A stretch of 64,000 nt of DNA from RGIG3040 sp964410675 (GCA_964410675.1 CAYPIB010000003.1:1-64000), one strand, 5' to 3'; positions 1 through 8,251 are shown, numbered from the stretch's first letter. Program-made: numbers and translations. The notes: generated from the letters alone by a model not told the origin.

Positions 1-1
1 C

Positions 2-592
2 ATGAAAAATAAGATTATCTCCCCTTCTGACGGAGAACCTGATTTTTATCAGATTATTAAAAGCGAAGCAACTAGAATGACCCACTTGATTAACGATATG
101 CTGACCCTTACTAATAAAGGAAATCCTAATCAAAAGATAGATATTGAGCCATGCGAGCTGGAAACTATTGTTCTAAACTCTTTTGAAGCATTTGAACATA
201 TCGCAAAGCAAAAAAAGATAGCATTAGCTATTGAGCTTTCAAATGACTCTATGCCGCTTTGCGATTGTAATGCCAATAAAATAATGCAATTACTTGCGAT
301 TTTAGCTGATAATGCTCTAAGCTATACACCAAGCGGCGGCAAAGTAACCTATCAAGCCTTTTATAAAGATAATCATCACTATATCCGTATCGCCGATACA
401 GGCCCCGGAATTCCAGATGAAGAAAAAGAAAAGATATTTGAACATTTTTATCGAATTGAAAAATCTCGAACAAAAAAAGATCATTTTGGACTTGGACTTT
501 GTATTGCAAAAGAAATAGTTGATATGCACAAGGGACAAATTTTTGTGAAGGATACACAAGGCGGCGGAAGTACTTTTATAATAAAATTGTGA
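2..592 (+). CDS. Sensor histidine kinase, C-terminal part (5' end outside window)
   Basis: This is the catalytic half of a membrane two-component sensor kinase that autophosphorylates a histidine and passes phosphate to a response regulator. The frame is open to the left edge, so the visible Met is not a reliable start. The first 45 residues look like the second helix of a dimerisation domain (MTHLINDMLTL). The ATPase domain follows: N box around residues 90-110 (NKIMQLLAILADNALSYTP), G1 box DTGPGIP, F box FEHFYRI and G2 box GLGLCIAKEI, then the usual GGSTFIIKL end. The H box and any sensor region lie upstream, so the signal cannot be inferred. The partner regulator is probably upstream too, since the next gene is a ferredoxin-like protein behind a terminator. 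Confidence 0.9.
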   Translation: MKNKIISPSDGEPDFYQIIKSEATRMTHLINDMLTLTNKGNPNQKIDIEPCELETIVLNSFEAFEHIAKQKKIALAIELSNDSMPLCDCNANKIMQLLAILADNALSYTPSGGKVTYQAFYKDNHHYIRIADTGPGIPDEEKEKIFEHFYRIEKSRTKKDHFGLGLCIAKEIVDMHKGQIFVKDTQGGGSTFIIKL

Positions 593-611
593 AAAAGGTA
601 AGCTTTAGGTA

Positions 612-653
612 AAAAAATAAAGTTTTGTTGTAAAAACAACAGATTTTATTTTT
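612..653 (+). terminator. Intrinsic terminator after the sensor kinase
   Basis: TGTTGT (626-631) pairs with ACAACA (636-641) around an A-rich loop. Flanking A-rich and T-rich arms (AAAATAAA and TTTTATTTT) extend the stem, and the hairpin runs into a T-rich tract. It lies 20 bases after the kinase stop codon and isolates it from the ferredoxin gene. Confidence 0.6.
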
Positions 654-733
654 AATTATAGTTAAAATGAAATCACTGAATGAGCAAATAGACAATGTGA
701 AATAAGTGCAAATAATGAAAGGTGGTTTCAAAT

Positions 734-1447
734 ATGATAAGAAAAATAATTAAAATAAACGAAGAAAAATGTAATGGGTGCGGACTTTGTGCAGCAGCAT
801 GTCACGAAGGTGCGATCGGTATGGTAGACGGAAAAGCAAAATTACTTCGAGATGATTACTGTGACGGTCTGGGCGATTGCTTACCAGTTTGTCCTACAAA
901 CGCTATTTCCTTTGAAGAACGGGAAGCTGCTGCATACGACGACGCTGCCGTTAAGAAAAACCAAATGCAAAAAAACAACGCTCCCGCTGATCTTCCATGC
1001 GGTTGTCCCGGAAGTAATGCACGGGCAATAAATCATGATACAAAAGTGACTGCTGTAGAAGAAAAGCAAACCTCTGTTCAAGCCGAACTCAATCAATGGC
1101 CGGTTCAGATCAAGCTAGTGCCAGTGAATGCACCATATTTTGAAAATGCAAATCTTTTAATTGCGGCAGATTGTACCGCTTATGCTTATGGAAATTTTCA
1201 CAATGAGTTTATGAAAAATAAGATAACCTTGATTGGCTGTCCAAAGTTAGACGAAGGTGATTATAGCGAAAAGCTGACAGCAATTATAAAAGATAACAAT
1301 ATTAAGTCCGTTACAATTGTCAGAATGGAAGTTCCTTGCTGCTCCGGTATTGCTAATGCAGCTAAAAATGCTCTCATGAACAGTCAAAAAATGATTCCTT
1401 GGCAGATTGTTACGATTTCTACAGACGGCAAAATAATTGAAGAATAG
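734..1447 (+). CDS. Two-cluster 4Fe-4S ferredoxin-type protein
   Basis: A cytoplasmic iron-sulfur protein of 237 residues, probably an electron carrier. The N-terminal 60 residues hold a bacterial ferredoxin fold: C13-x2-C16-x2-C19-x3-C23 for one cluster, and C43, C49 and C53-Pro as part of the second, which has unusual spacing (CDGLGDCLPVCP). The remaining 170 residues are not a standard ferredoxin; they contain more cysteines (LPCGCPGS, IGCPKLD, PCCSG) that could bind another cofactor. A GTG at 722 is in frame, but ATG 734 sits at good distance from AAAGGTGG and is preferred. It is monocistronic between two hairpins. Similar proteins occur in anaerobic Clostridia; the redox partner is unknown. 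Confidence 0.85.
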   Translation: MIRKIIKINEEKCNGCGLCAAACHEGAIGMVDGKAKLLRDDYCDGLGDCLPVCPTNAISFEEREAAAYDDAAVKKNQMQKNNAPADLPCGCPGSNARAINHDTKVTAVEEKQTSVQAELNQWPVQIKLVPVNAPYFENANLLIAADCTAYAYGNFHNEFMKNKITLIGCPKLDEGDYSEKLTAIIKDNNIKSVTIVRMEVPCCSGIANAAKNALMNSQKMIPWQIVTISTDGKIIEE

Positions 1448-1474
1448 GAACAAATTGGCCTTTTCATGATATGA

Positions 1475-1520
1475 AACAATGCCCCAACCGTTAGCAAAAG
1501 CTTACGGCAGGGGCATTGTT
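1475..1520 (+). terminator. Strong hairpin terminator between ferredoxin gene and pgi
   Basis: AACAATGCCCC (1475-1485) pairs perfectly with GGGGCATTGTT (1510-1520), and the inner arms CCGTTAGC/GCTTACGG pair with one mismatch. It lies between convergent genes and is followed on the plus strand by a T-rich stretch, so it mainly serves the ferredoxin gene and may also stop pgi. Confidence 0.8.
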
Positions 1521-1547
1521 ATTTCAACTTTATAGGCATAGAAAAGA

Positions 1548-2897
1548 TTATAATCTCTTCATTAAAGCTTCCTTCTGTTCTTCATATCCTGGTTTGCCAA
1601 GTAAAGCAAACATATTTTTCTTGTAGCTTTCAACACCCGGTTGGTCAAATGGATTGACACCAAGCAAATATCCGCTGACACCACAAGCAAATTCAAAGAA
1701 GTAGAATAACTGTCCTAAATAGAACTCATTTACCTCCGGCACATTGATCATAAAGTTTGGCACCTGACCATCTGTATGAGCTAAGATTGTACCATTCATT
1801 GCGGATTTATTTACAAAATCAACAGACTTTCCGGTTAAATAATTAAGTCCGTCTAAGTCAACCGGCTCTTCCTGTATTAATATTTCTTCTTTTGATGTTT
1901 CAATATTAATGACTGTCTCAAAAAGAATTCTCGCTCCGTCCTGAATATACTGTCCCATGGAATGTAAATCTGTCGTTAAATCAACACTGGCAGGGAAAAT
2001 ACCTTTCTGGTCTTTTCCTTCGCTCTCGCCGTATAATTGTTTCCACCATTCAGATACAAAGTGAACACATGGTTCATAGTTCGCCAGAATTTCAATATTT
2101 TTGCCTTTTCGTAAAAGGATATTGCGAAGTGCTGCATATTTCAGCGCATCATTTTCTGCAAAAGGTAATTCCAATGCATTTTGACGGCCGCTTGCCGCAC
2201 CTTCCATTAGTTTCTCAATATCTGCTCCGGAAACAGCGATTGGCAGTAAACCTACTGCTGTTAAAACAGAAAAACGTCCGCCGATATCATCAGGAACTAC
2301 GAATGCTTCATATCCTTCTTCATTGGCAAGATTCTTAAGAGATCCTTTTGCCTTATCGGTCGTCGCATAAATTCTTTTTGCTGCTTCTTCCTTGCCGTAT
2401 TTTTTCTCCATCATTTCTTTAAATACACGGAACGCAATCGCCGGCTCGGTTGTCGTACCGGATTTAGAAATCATGTTAATTGAAAAATCTCTGTCGCCAA
2501 TAACATCCATCAAGTGCTTAATATATGTGGAGCTGATAGAATTTCCTACAAAATAAATTTCCGGTGTCTTGCGAACATCTTTTGAAACAACATTATAGAA
2601 GCTGTGTCTTAAAAACTCAATTGCTGCTCTGGCACCAAGATAAGAACCGCCGATACCAATTACTAATAATACTTCTGAATCACTCTGAATCTTAGCTGCT
2701 GCTTTTTGGATTCGGGCAAATTCATCTTTATCATAATCAACCGGTAAGTCAATCCATCCAAGAAAATCATTTCCTGCGCCTGTTTTGGATACTAACAATT
2801 CTTTTGCGTCGATTGTCAGTTTCTCCATTAATTCTACTTCCGTTTCATTAATAAAAGATTGTGCTTTAGAATAATCAAAGGTTACTTTTGTGCTCAT
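1548..2897 (-). CDS. pgi: Glucose-6-phosphate isomerase
   Basis: Interconverts glucose-6-phosphate and fructose-6-phosphate in glycolysis and gluconeogenesis in the cytoplasm. The 449-residue length is typical of the Firmicute form. Visible marks are the sugar-phosphate binding loop GIGGSYLGAR (about 81-90), the family signature DIGGRFSVLTAVGL, and the YGESEGK region expected to hold the catalytic Glu. An in-frame Met 19 codons upstream (2954) is rejected because ATG 2895-2897 has the AGAGG ribosome site. It is a single-gene unit with its own sigma-A-type promoter and shares the hairpin downstream with the ferredoxin gene. Confidence 0.97.
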   Translation of the reverse strand: MSTKVTFDYSKAQSFINETEVELMEKLTIDAKELLVSKTGAGNDFLGWIDLPVDYDKDEFARIQKAAAKIQSDSEVLLVIGIGGSYLGARAAIEFLRHSFYNVVSKDVRKTPEIYFVGNSISSTYIKHLMDVIGDRDFSINMISKSGTTTEPAIAFRVFKEMMEKKYGKEEAAKRIYATTDKAKGSLKNLANEEGYEAFVVPDDIGGRFSVLTAVGLLPIAVSGADIEKLMEGAASGRQNALELPFAENDALKYAALRNILLRKGKNIEILANYEPCVHFVSEWWKQLYGESEGKDQKGIFPASVDLTTDLHSMGQYIQDGARILFETVINIETSKEEILIQEEPVDLDGLNYLTGKSVDFVNKSAMNGTILAHTDGQVPNFMINVPEVNEFYLGQLFYFFEFACGVSGYLLGVNPFDQPGVESYKKNMFALLGKPGYEEQKEALMKRL

Positions 2898-2982
2898 TAC
2901 TTTTATTCCTCTTTTCTTCATCTTCATTTTATTTCTCAAATGTATAAAAAGCAAATAGTTTCATACATCAAAAACTAAATTA

Positions 2983-3011
2983 AGCATAGCAAAACTGTGC
3001 TTCTTTTTCAA
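2983..3011 (-). promoter_or_regulatory. Sigma-A-type promoter of pgi
   Basis: On the minus strand, TTGAAA (3006-3011) is followed after exactly 17 bases by TATGCT (2983-2988), about 85 bases upstream of the pgi start. No dyad is obvious around it. Confidence 0.6.
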
Positions 3012-3126
3012 GTTAAATCTTCCAGTTTTGGTAATTTCATGATAGAATACTAACATAAATGTTTATTGATATTTTAACCTGTTTTGTGGAAATAATAAAT
3101 AGTATCATATTTTAGGAGGGCAGAAA

Positions 3127-3795
3127 ATGAAATTCATATTTGATAGTGAAACATCTTTAGTAAATGGTCAGATTGTTGTCGAAATTCCTTTTAATGTTTG
3201 GGAAGTGCAAAAAAATAACAATGAAGGGGAGTATCCGGTTGAGGTTACTACTGCAGAAGACACGTTTACATGTAACTTATTACCGAAAAAAGATGGATAT
3301 TATTATATTCCTCTGATAAACTCTAAAAAAACATTCGAATCAGGCGTTTCTCATAAAATCTCTTTTCGTTTTCTACAAGAACAGCTAAATCCTTATAAGA
3401 ACAGTCCTTATAGTTATGAAAATCCAATTCGCAAAATAGACAGTATTGAAATAGTAATTCAGCCTTGGGATGGTTTTTGCGGCCAGGCATGTGTTGCTAT
3501 GCTGGCAGGTATTACATTAGATGAAGCAAATAATATTATGAACTTAAGGGAATGGCAGGCAAATATGGAGAAGGTCGTGCATACGCTTGAATATCTGGGT
3601 ATTGCACATAGTAATGAACTTATCTTTACAGCCGGAAAAATTGTGGAACTGCCTCGTTGTGCTATCATTCTTGAAAAAATGGGACGTTTCAGTCATTATC
3701 TTATCTATTTTGATGGTAAATTTTTTGACCCGAATTCCGGAATACTAGAAGATTTTGATTTATCTAACATGAAAGGCTACTTGGAAATATTGTAA
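3127..3795 (+). CDS. DUF1905-like domain fused to C39-like cysteine peptidase fold
   Basis: A 222-residue protein without signal peptide or membrane segment. Residues 1-90 resemble the small beta-barrel DUF1905 (hydrophobic strands, IPFNVWEV, YYYIPLINSK). Residues 108-215 look like a C39-like papain fold: Q112-PWDGF-C118 with a second Cys at 122, His190 (RFSHYLI) and Asp201 (FFDPNSG), the order oxyanion Gln, nucleophile Cys, His, Asp/Asn expected of the family. C39 enzymes often process leader peptides, but here no transporter domain or substrate peptide is adjacent, so a protein-binding or general hydrolase role is equally possible. TAGGAGGG precedes ATG 3127. The TSCPD gene follows 53 bases later and has its own promoter. 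Confidence 0.65.
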   Translation: MKFIFDSETSLVNGQIVVEIPFNVWEVQKNNNEGEYPVEVTTAEDTFTCNLLPKKDGYYYIPLINSKKTFESGVSHKISFRFLQEQLNPYKNSPYSYENPIRKIDSIEIVIQPWDGFCGQACVAMLAGITLDEANNIMNLREWQANMEKVVHTLEYLGIAHSNELIFTAGKIVELPRCAIILEKMGRFSHYLIYFDGKFFDPNSGILEDFDLSNMKGYLEIL

Positions 3796-3809
3796 ATTTA
3801 TGGTATAAT
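3781..3809 (+). promoter_or_regulatory. Extended -10 promoter for the TSCPD-murG pair
   Basis: TTGGAA (3781-3786), a 17-base spacer and TATAAT (3804-3809) preceded by TG one base away. The -35 lies within the last codons of the upstream gene. Confidence 0.65.
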
Positions 3810-3848
3810 TTTCATTTATACGATTGAATGACTAGCGAGGTAATTAAT

Positions 3849-4097
3849 ATGAATTTTAAGACAAAAGGTGTCTGCTCCAGCTCTATCGATATTGACATAG
3901 AAGATGGATTGATTAAGTTTGTAAATTTTAATGGCGGCTGTAACGGCAACCAACAAGGTATTTCTGCTCTCGTTACCGGTATGAAAGCAGAAGAAGCTAT
4001 TTCTAAACTAAAAGGAATTAAATGTGGATTTAGGTCAACCTCATGCCCTGATCAACTGGCAATTGCTTTAGAAAAGATCATTAGCAATGAAAGTTAA
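3849..4097 (+). CDS. TSCPD-domain small protein (TIGR03905-like)
   Basis: An 82-residue cytoplasmic protein consisting of a single TSCPD-type domain. It has CNGNQQGIS near the middle and the C-terminal CGFRSTSCPDQLA segment that names the family. The same domain occurs at the C-terminus of some adenosylcobalamin-dependent ribonucleotide reductases, where its cysteines are thought to help substrate or subunit handling; stand-alone copies have no settled function. ATG 3849 is preferred over in-frame ATG 3828 because GCGAGG sits just upstream of it. The gene ends 12 bases before murG and both share one promoter. Confidence 0.8.
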   Translation: MNFKTKGVCSSSIDIDIEDGLIKFVNFNGGCNGNQQGISALVTGMKAEEAISKLKGIKCGFRSTSCPDQLAIALEKIISNES

Positions 4098-4109
4098 ACT
4101 GGTGACATT

Positions 4110-5207
4110 ATGAAAAGAATTGTACTTACAGGCGGCGGTACTGCTGGTCATGTTACTCCAAATATCGCTTTAATTCCAAAGCTTAGAGAATTAGATTATG
4201 ATATCCATTATATCGGTTCCTATGAAGGAATAGAAAAAAAATTAATTGCGGATTTTGATATTCCCTATTATGGAATTGCGACAGGAAAACTGCGCCGTTA
4301 TTTTGATCCTAAAAATTTCTCTGATCCTTTTCGTGTTTTAAAAGGATACACAGAGGCAAAAAAGATTTTAAAGCAATTAAAACCCGATATTATTTTTTCA
4401 AAGGGCGGGTTTGTTTCCGTTCCTGTTGTTAGAGCCGGCTCAGCTCTTAAAATACCGAGTATTATTCATGAATCGGATATGACTCCGGGTCTTGCCAATA
4501 AACTTTGTATTCCCACTGCCAGTAAAGTATGCTGTAATTTTCCGGAAACATTACAGGATTTACCAGAAGAAAAGGCTGTTCTGACTGGTTCGCCAATTCG
4601 TGAAGAATTAGCTAGGGGTAACAAAATTGCCGCATTGGATTTATGCGGCTTTACAGCTAATATGCCAGTGATTATGGTAATTGGCGGCAGTCTCGGTGCC
4701 GCTAACGTGAATAAGGTTGTCAGAGATGCTTTACCTGATTTATTAAAGGATTTTCAAGTTGTTCATATATGTGGTACAGATAAGGTAGACAATCTTCTAT
4801 TAAATACAAAGGGTTATCAACAATTTGAATACTTAAAAAGTGAATTAAAAGATGTATTTGCCATGGCTGATATTGTCATCAGCAGGGCAGGGGCAAATGC
4901 CATTTGTGAGCTTCTGGCACTCAAGAAGCCAAATCTTTTAATACCACTAGGAACAAGCGGCAGCAGAGGTGATCAAATTTTAAATGCGAAGTCCTTTGAA
5001 TGCCAAGGCTTCAGCATTGTTCTCGATGAGGATGATATAACAAGGACTCTTTTAGTCGAAAAGGTGCACGAGCTCTTTTTTACTAAGCAGCAATACATTG
5101 CCGCTATGGGCAGAAGCGGCCAGCTCAACTCTATTACAACCATCACTAATTTGATTGAAGATGTATGCAGTGAGCATGCTTCGGCAAAGACTGAAGGTAC
5201 ACAATAG
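4110..5207 (+). CDS. murG: MurG-type UDP-GlcNAc glycosyltransferase
   Basis: Transfers GlcNAc from UDP-GlcNAc to lipid I to make lipid II on the inner face of the membrane, the last cytoplasmic step of peptidoglycan precursor synthesis. It has 365 residues with the two-domain GT28/GT-B layout: N-terminal GGGTAGHVTPN, HESDMTPGLANK at the acceptor side, GGSLGAANVN at the start of the C-terminal donor domain, and the E/N-rich SRAGANAICELLAL sugar-nucleotide motif. It is not in a division/cell-wall cluster; Clostridia often carry such an isolated copy, so it may be a second paralogue. A hairpin terminator follows 20 bases downstream. Confidence 0.9.
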   Translation: MKRIVLTGGGTAGHVTPNIALIPKLRELDYDIHYIGSYEGIEKKLIADFDIPYYGIATGKLRRYFDPKNFSDPFRVLKGYTEAKKILKQLKPDIIFSKGGFVSVPVVRAGSALKIPSIIHESDMTPGLANKLCIPTASKVCCNFPETLQDLPEEKAVLTGSPIREELARGNKIAALDLCGFTANMPVIMVIGGSLGAANVNKVVRDALPDLLKDFQVVHICGTDKVDNLLLNTKGYQQFEYLKSELKDVFAMADIVISRAGANAICELLALKKPNLLIPLGTSGSRGDQILNAKSFECQGFSIVLDEDDITRTLLVEKVHELFFTKQQYIAAMGRSGQLNSITTITNLIEDVCSEHASAKTEGTQ

Positions 5208-5227
5208 AACACACCTCTACAGCATAA

Positions 5228-5250
5228 AAGGATGGCATTAAGCCATCCTT
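5228..5250. terminator. Bidirectional hairpin between murG and agrC
   Basis: AAGGATGGC (5228-5236), loop ATTAA, GCCATCCTT (5242-5250). It lies between convergent genes and can serve both. Confidence 0.75.
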
Positions 5251-5257
5251 GCTTATG

Positions 5258-6568
5258 TTATTTTGTATCAAAAATCATGACAGAAAAACAGAATTCATTA
5301 TCTTTTACTATGATCTGACACGTCCCTCCATATTTTTCTACTGTACTCACTACGCTCTTAACTCCCCAACCATGCAATGCCGTATTATTTTTTGTTGTTT
5401 CCAGTATCACATCAGAGGTTTCCATATCCTTCATACTGCAAGGATTTTTAATTTTTATTACATACATATTACCAACCGGACACATCCTTAAAGTTATCCG
5501 CTTGTCTTTTGTTAAATGTTCTATGTTTACACATGCCTCAATTGCATTATCAAGTAAATTGAAAAGAATTGTACTTAAATCTTTTTCATTTATTCTTATT
5601 GTCGGCGGGAAATCTGCAGAAATATTCATTTTAATATTTTGCTTCGCTGCTTGTGCCGATTTATAATTGATTACAAAATCTATGATACCATTTCCTGTTA
5701 TTACATCTTGATGCAAATTCTTCATTGGATTTACAATCTCTTCTATGTATGTATTTGCTTTTTCATATTTCTTTGTCTTAATTAAATTATTCAATACCGA
5801 AAGATTATTGTTCAAATCATGATAGATCTTTGCTTGCTGACAATAATTATCATGCAGTTCATCATAACTTTTTTCTATACAAAGACTTTTTAATTCTATC
5901 ACATTTTGCTTTTCTACTTCATCTCTGTATTTTGAAAAAGATAAAAAGGATGAGAAGGATAAAATAATAATACAAAAATAAAAAATCCAATTTAATATAA
6001 CCGAATGATTCATATCCCTTAAAGAATTCATCGTTAAGTAAAAAGTACCTATAATTCCTAATATAGATATGAAAAACATAAATAGTCTTGAAAACGAAGT
6101 TTGAAATAAATTATATGCAAATTTATGCAGGTTTAAATAAATAGTTAAAATAATCAGCTTAATTATTACTATAAATACTAATCTGGATATCGAATATTCG
6201 TTTAGAATATAATGAGCATAGTTACTATTGTTCAATAATATACTAACAATTGAAAGATAAAGAAATCCAATAATTTCGGTCATATAATAGTAGGTTGAAG
6301 ATATAGCAAATACACTGATTACATTGATTCTAAATATAACTGCTGAAAAAATACAGGTTAATAAAATTGATATAAATAAAGTGTAGTATGAAAAGAGATG
6401 TAAATTATTTAATAGTGTAATAACAACTGTTTCCATTATGGAAGCAACAATAATGGGATAGCCTGCTCTTCTATCTTTACATAGAAAAAATTTGATAAAC
6501 AAATATTTAATGTAGCTTTCACTAAAGGTAATTAGTACTTCAAAAATTATTATAAATGCGCCTGTCAT
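5258..6568 (-). CDS. agrC: AgrC-like peptide-sensing histidine kinase
   Basis: The membrane receptor kinase of an agr-type quorum-sensing system, expected to bind a cyclic peptide outside the cell and phosphorylate the LytTR regulator next door. Residues 1-210 form about six or seven hydrophobic helices. The H box KIYHDLNNN places the phospho-acceptor at His250. The GHKL-type ATPase region has the N box NLLDNAIEAC (337-346) and glycine box HGWGVKSV near the end. At 436 residues it matches AgrC/HPK10 kinases. Its ATG overlaps the end of the response regulator gene by four bases (ATGA), so the two are translationally coupled. Confidence 0.88.
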   Translation of the reverse strand: MTGAFIIIFEVLITFSESYIKYLFIKFFLCKDRRAGYPIIVASIMETVVITLLNNLHLFSYYTLFISILLTCIFSAVIFRINVISVFAISSTYYYMTEIIGFLYLSIVSILLNNSNYAHYILNEYSISRLVFIVIIKLIILTIYLNLHKFAYNLFQTSFSRLFMFFISILGIIGTFYLTMNSLRDMNHSVILNWIFYFCIIILSFSSFLSFSKYRDEVEKQNVIELKSLCIEKSYDELHDNYCQQAKIYHDLNNNLSVLNNLIKTKKYEKANTYIEEIVNPMKNLHQDVITGNGIIDFVINYKSAQAAKQNIKMNISADFPPTIRINEKDLSTILFNLLDNAIEACVNIEHLTKDKRITLRMCPVGNMYVIKIKNPCSMKDMETSDVILETTKNNTALHGWGVKSVVSTVEKYGGTCQIIVKDNEFCFSVMIFDTK

Positions 6569-7278
6569 ATCTTTTTACTCCAGTATTGACTAAATGCCGT
6601 TTTTACATCTTTTAAGTGGGAACGGCTGATTGGTATAAGTGTTTCATTTCTTAAAATTAAATTGTTTTCTTTGATGCCGATTACATTATAAATATTTACT
6701 ATGTATCCTCTTTCAACAAAAATAAATTCATTAGAATTCAATTCTTCATAAACCAATGATAAAGATTTGCGTTCACGCTCCTCCCGGTCTTCCAAAACAA
6801 ATATGGCATTCTTCTGATTTTTATATATGTAATATATATCTTTATACGGTATTTTAAGAACTGTCACTGCATTTATTAGTTTGTAATATTCGTCCTTTTG
6901 TAATGATAGAAAATGAAAAGCATCTATGAGGGCTTGTCTTAATCTTGATTCCAATGCTGCCTTTGGAATATAACGAAAAACAGATAATGCAAAGGAATCA
7001 TAAACATATTCTGAATATGAGGTTACAAAAATAATCAAAGCATTTGGATATAATTTCTTTATTTTACGTGCAATCTCCATCCCGCTTATTTCGGGCATCT
7101 CAATATCCAGCAGATAAACGTCAAAATATTGTTTTTCTTCCACATCATAATATAAATTCATGCTATTTTCATACTCTTTTATTTCACAGGGAAACATATT
7201 TGAACATATCTCTTTTACCATTTTTGCTATGGAATTTAAATACATTAGGTTGTCATCACAAATTGCAATTTTATACAT
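6565..7278 (-). CDS. agrA: AgrA-like LytTR response regulator
   Basis: A cytoplasmic transcription factor of 237 residues. The receiver domain (1-120) has acidic residues D8/D9, phospho-acceptor Asp58 (YLLDIEMPE) and Lys106 (RYIPKAALE). The LytTR DNA-binding domain spans about 135-235. It is expected to be phosphorylated by the overlapping AgrC-like kinase and to activate promoters with paired direct repeats, probably including agrBD across the divergent gap. AAAAGGAG precedes the ATG. Unlike staphylococcal agr (B-D-C-A on one strand), the sensory genes here run opposite to the peptide genes. Confidence 0.9.
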   Translation of the reverse strand: MYKIAICDDNLMYLNSIAKMVKEICSNMFPCEIKEYENSMNLYYDVEEKQYFDVYLLDIEMPEISGMEIARKIKKLYPNALIIFVTSYSEYVYDSFALSVFRYIPKAALESRLRQALIDAFHFLSLQKDEYYKLINAVTVLKIPYKDIYYIYKNQKNAIFVLEDREERERKSLSLVYEELNSNEFIFVERGYIVNIYNVIGIKENNLILRNETLIPISRSHLKDVKTAFSQYWSKKI

Positions 7279-7329
7279 TATGCTTGTCTCCTTTTATGTA
7301 TTATAACACTTATTAAAGGACAAAAATAG

Positions 7330-7375
7330 ACGTTTAGCGGACAATCAAAAACATTTCAAAAGTTTTACATATAAT
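7330..7375 (+). promoter_or_regulatory. Candidate AgrA-activated promoter of agrBD
   Basis: A TATAAT at 7370-7375 has no recognisable -35. Two direct repeats sharing ACrTTT start at 7330 (ACGTTTAGC) and 7351 (ACATTTCAA), exactly 21 bases apart; the second overlaps the -35 position. This geometry fits LytTR regulators, which bind paired about 9-base repeats two helical turns apart. The match to the known AC-GTT core is only partial. Confidence 0.4.
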
Positions 7376-7425
7376 ATAGGTTAATACAATATTACAATAA
7401 TTTAACCAAAAATATAAGAGGAAAT

Positions 7426-8034
7426 ATGTTAAAAACACTTGCAGAAATTGTAACATCTAATTTATACAAAAGAGAAATCATAGAAAAAGAAAAAACAGCA
7501 ATCTATATTTATGGAATAGAATTATTTTTATCTACTATGACTAATGTTTTAAGTATATTGATTATTTCATTGATTGCCAATAAGGCATATTTAGGAATCA
7601 TCTTTATCCTATACTTTATGCCTATCAGATTGTTTTGTGGCGGATACCATGCAAAGACTTTTGCAAGCTGTTTTATAATTACGAACAGTGTTTTCATTAT
7701 AATTGCATTAGTTTCCTTAGAACCTTATTTTATTGATATTAAACTAATGATTTCTATCTTTCTTTATTTTTTTTCTCTGTTTTATATTTATTTTAATGCT
7801 CCCATCCTTCATGGAGATCAAAAAATTAAACCAGAAAAAATTATAAAAAATAAAAACGGTGCCAGAACTATTATACTTATGGAAATCTTAATTTTTATTA
7901 TTATGCTAATTACAAAAGTTAATCAAGTACTCGTCTTGATGACTATATTGACAACCATTGCTGTTGCCATAATGATGGTGATTAGTAAGAAGCATTCTGC
8001 AGGGAATGACTTTTCTAATAAACAAAATACATAA
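7426..8034 (+). CDS. agrB: AgrB-like autoinducer peptide endopeptidase
   Basis: An integral membrane cysteine peptidase that cleaves the C-terminal tail of the AgrD precursor and helps form the (thio)lactone ring. It has 202 residues with about five or six hydrophobic segments. The catalytic pair is visible in RLFCGGYHAKTFASC: His75 and Cys82, at the family spacing. The cytoplasmic loop NAPILHGDQKIKPEK is also typical. Ribosome site AAGAGG lies upstream, and its stop codon overlaps the AAGGAGG of the small agrD gene that follows, so the two are almost certainly co-transcribed and coupled. Confidence 0.93.
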   Translation: MLKTLAEIVTSNLYKREIIEKEKTAIYIYGIELFLSTMTNVLSILIISLIANKAYLGIIFILYFMPIRLFCGGYHAKTFASCFIITNSVFIIIALVSLEPYFIDIKLMISIFLYFFSLFYIYFNAPILHGDQKIKPEKIIKNKNGARTIILMEILIFIIMLITKVNQVLVLMTILTTIAVAIMMVISKKHSAGNDFSNKQNT

Positions 8035-8048
8035 AGGAGGAAAAATTT

Positions 8049-8165
8049 ATGAATACTTTTTTAACAGCGTTTGCAGGCTTTATTGAATGGTTTGCTGAAT
8101 GTGGAGCCGGCTTTATGTCAGCAGGTTCAAGTTATCAACCTAACATCCCTGAAGAATTACAATAA
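8049..8165 (+). CDS. agrD: AgrD-like cyclic autoinducer precursor (38 residues)
   Basis: The precursor peptide of the quorum-sensing signal. It has an amphipathic N-terminal helix (MNTFLTAFAGFIEWFAE), a short core and the conserved C-terminal recognition tail YQPNIPEELQ, typical of clostridial AgrD. Ribosome site AAGGAGG is at 8034-8040. In Listeria AgrD the ring residue lies five before the tyrosine of Y-(E/Q)-P; here that position is Ser24 (S24-A-G-S-S-Y29), while the only Cys is residue 18. The mature signal could therefore be a serine lactone, or the ring could start at Cys18. The gene is followed by a strong terminator. Confidence 0.87.
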   Translation: MNTFLTAFAGFIEWFAECGAGFMSAGSSYQPNIPEELQ

Positions 8166-8227
8166 TATGAGAAATTAAATTCATATGGATTTGATTGAAA
8201 TGGGAATTGAGGGGTTGAATAAGACAA

Positions 8228-8251
8228 AAATGCCCCATTACTGGGGCATTT
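8228..8251 (+). terminator. Terminator of agrBD
   Basis: ATGCCCCA (8230-8237), loop TTAC, TGGGGCAT (8242-8249), extended by A/T pairs and followed by TTTAATTT. Confidence 0.85.
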
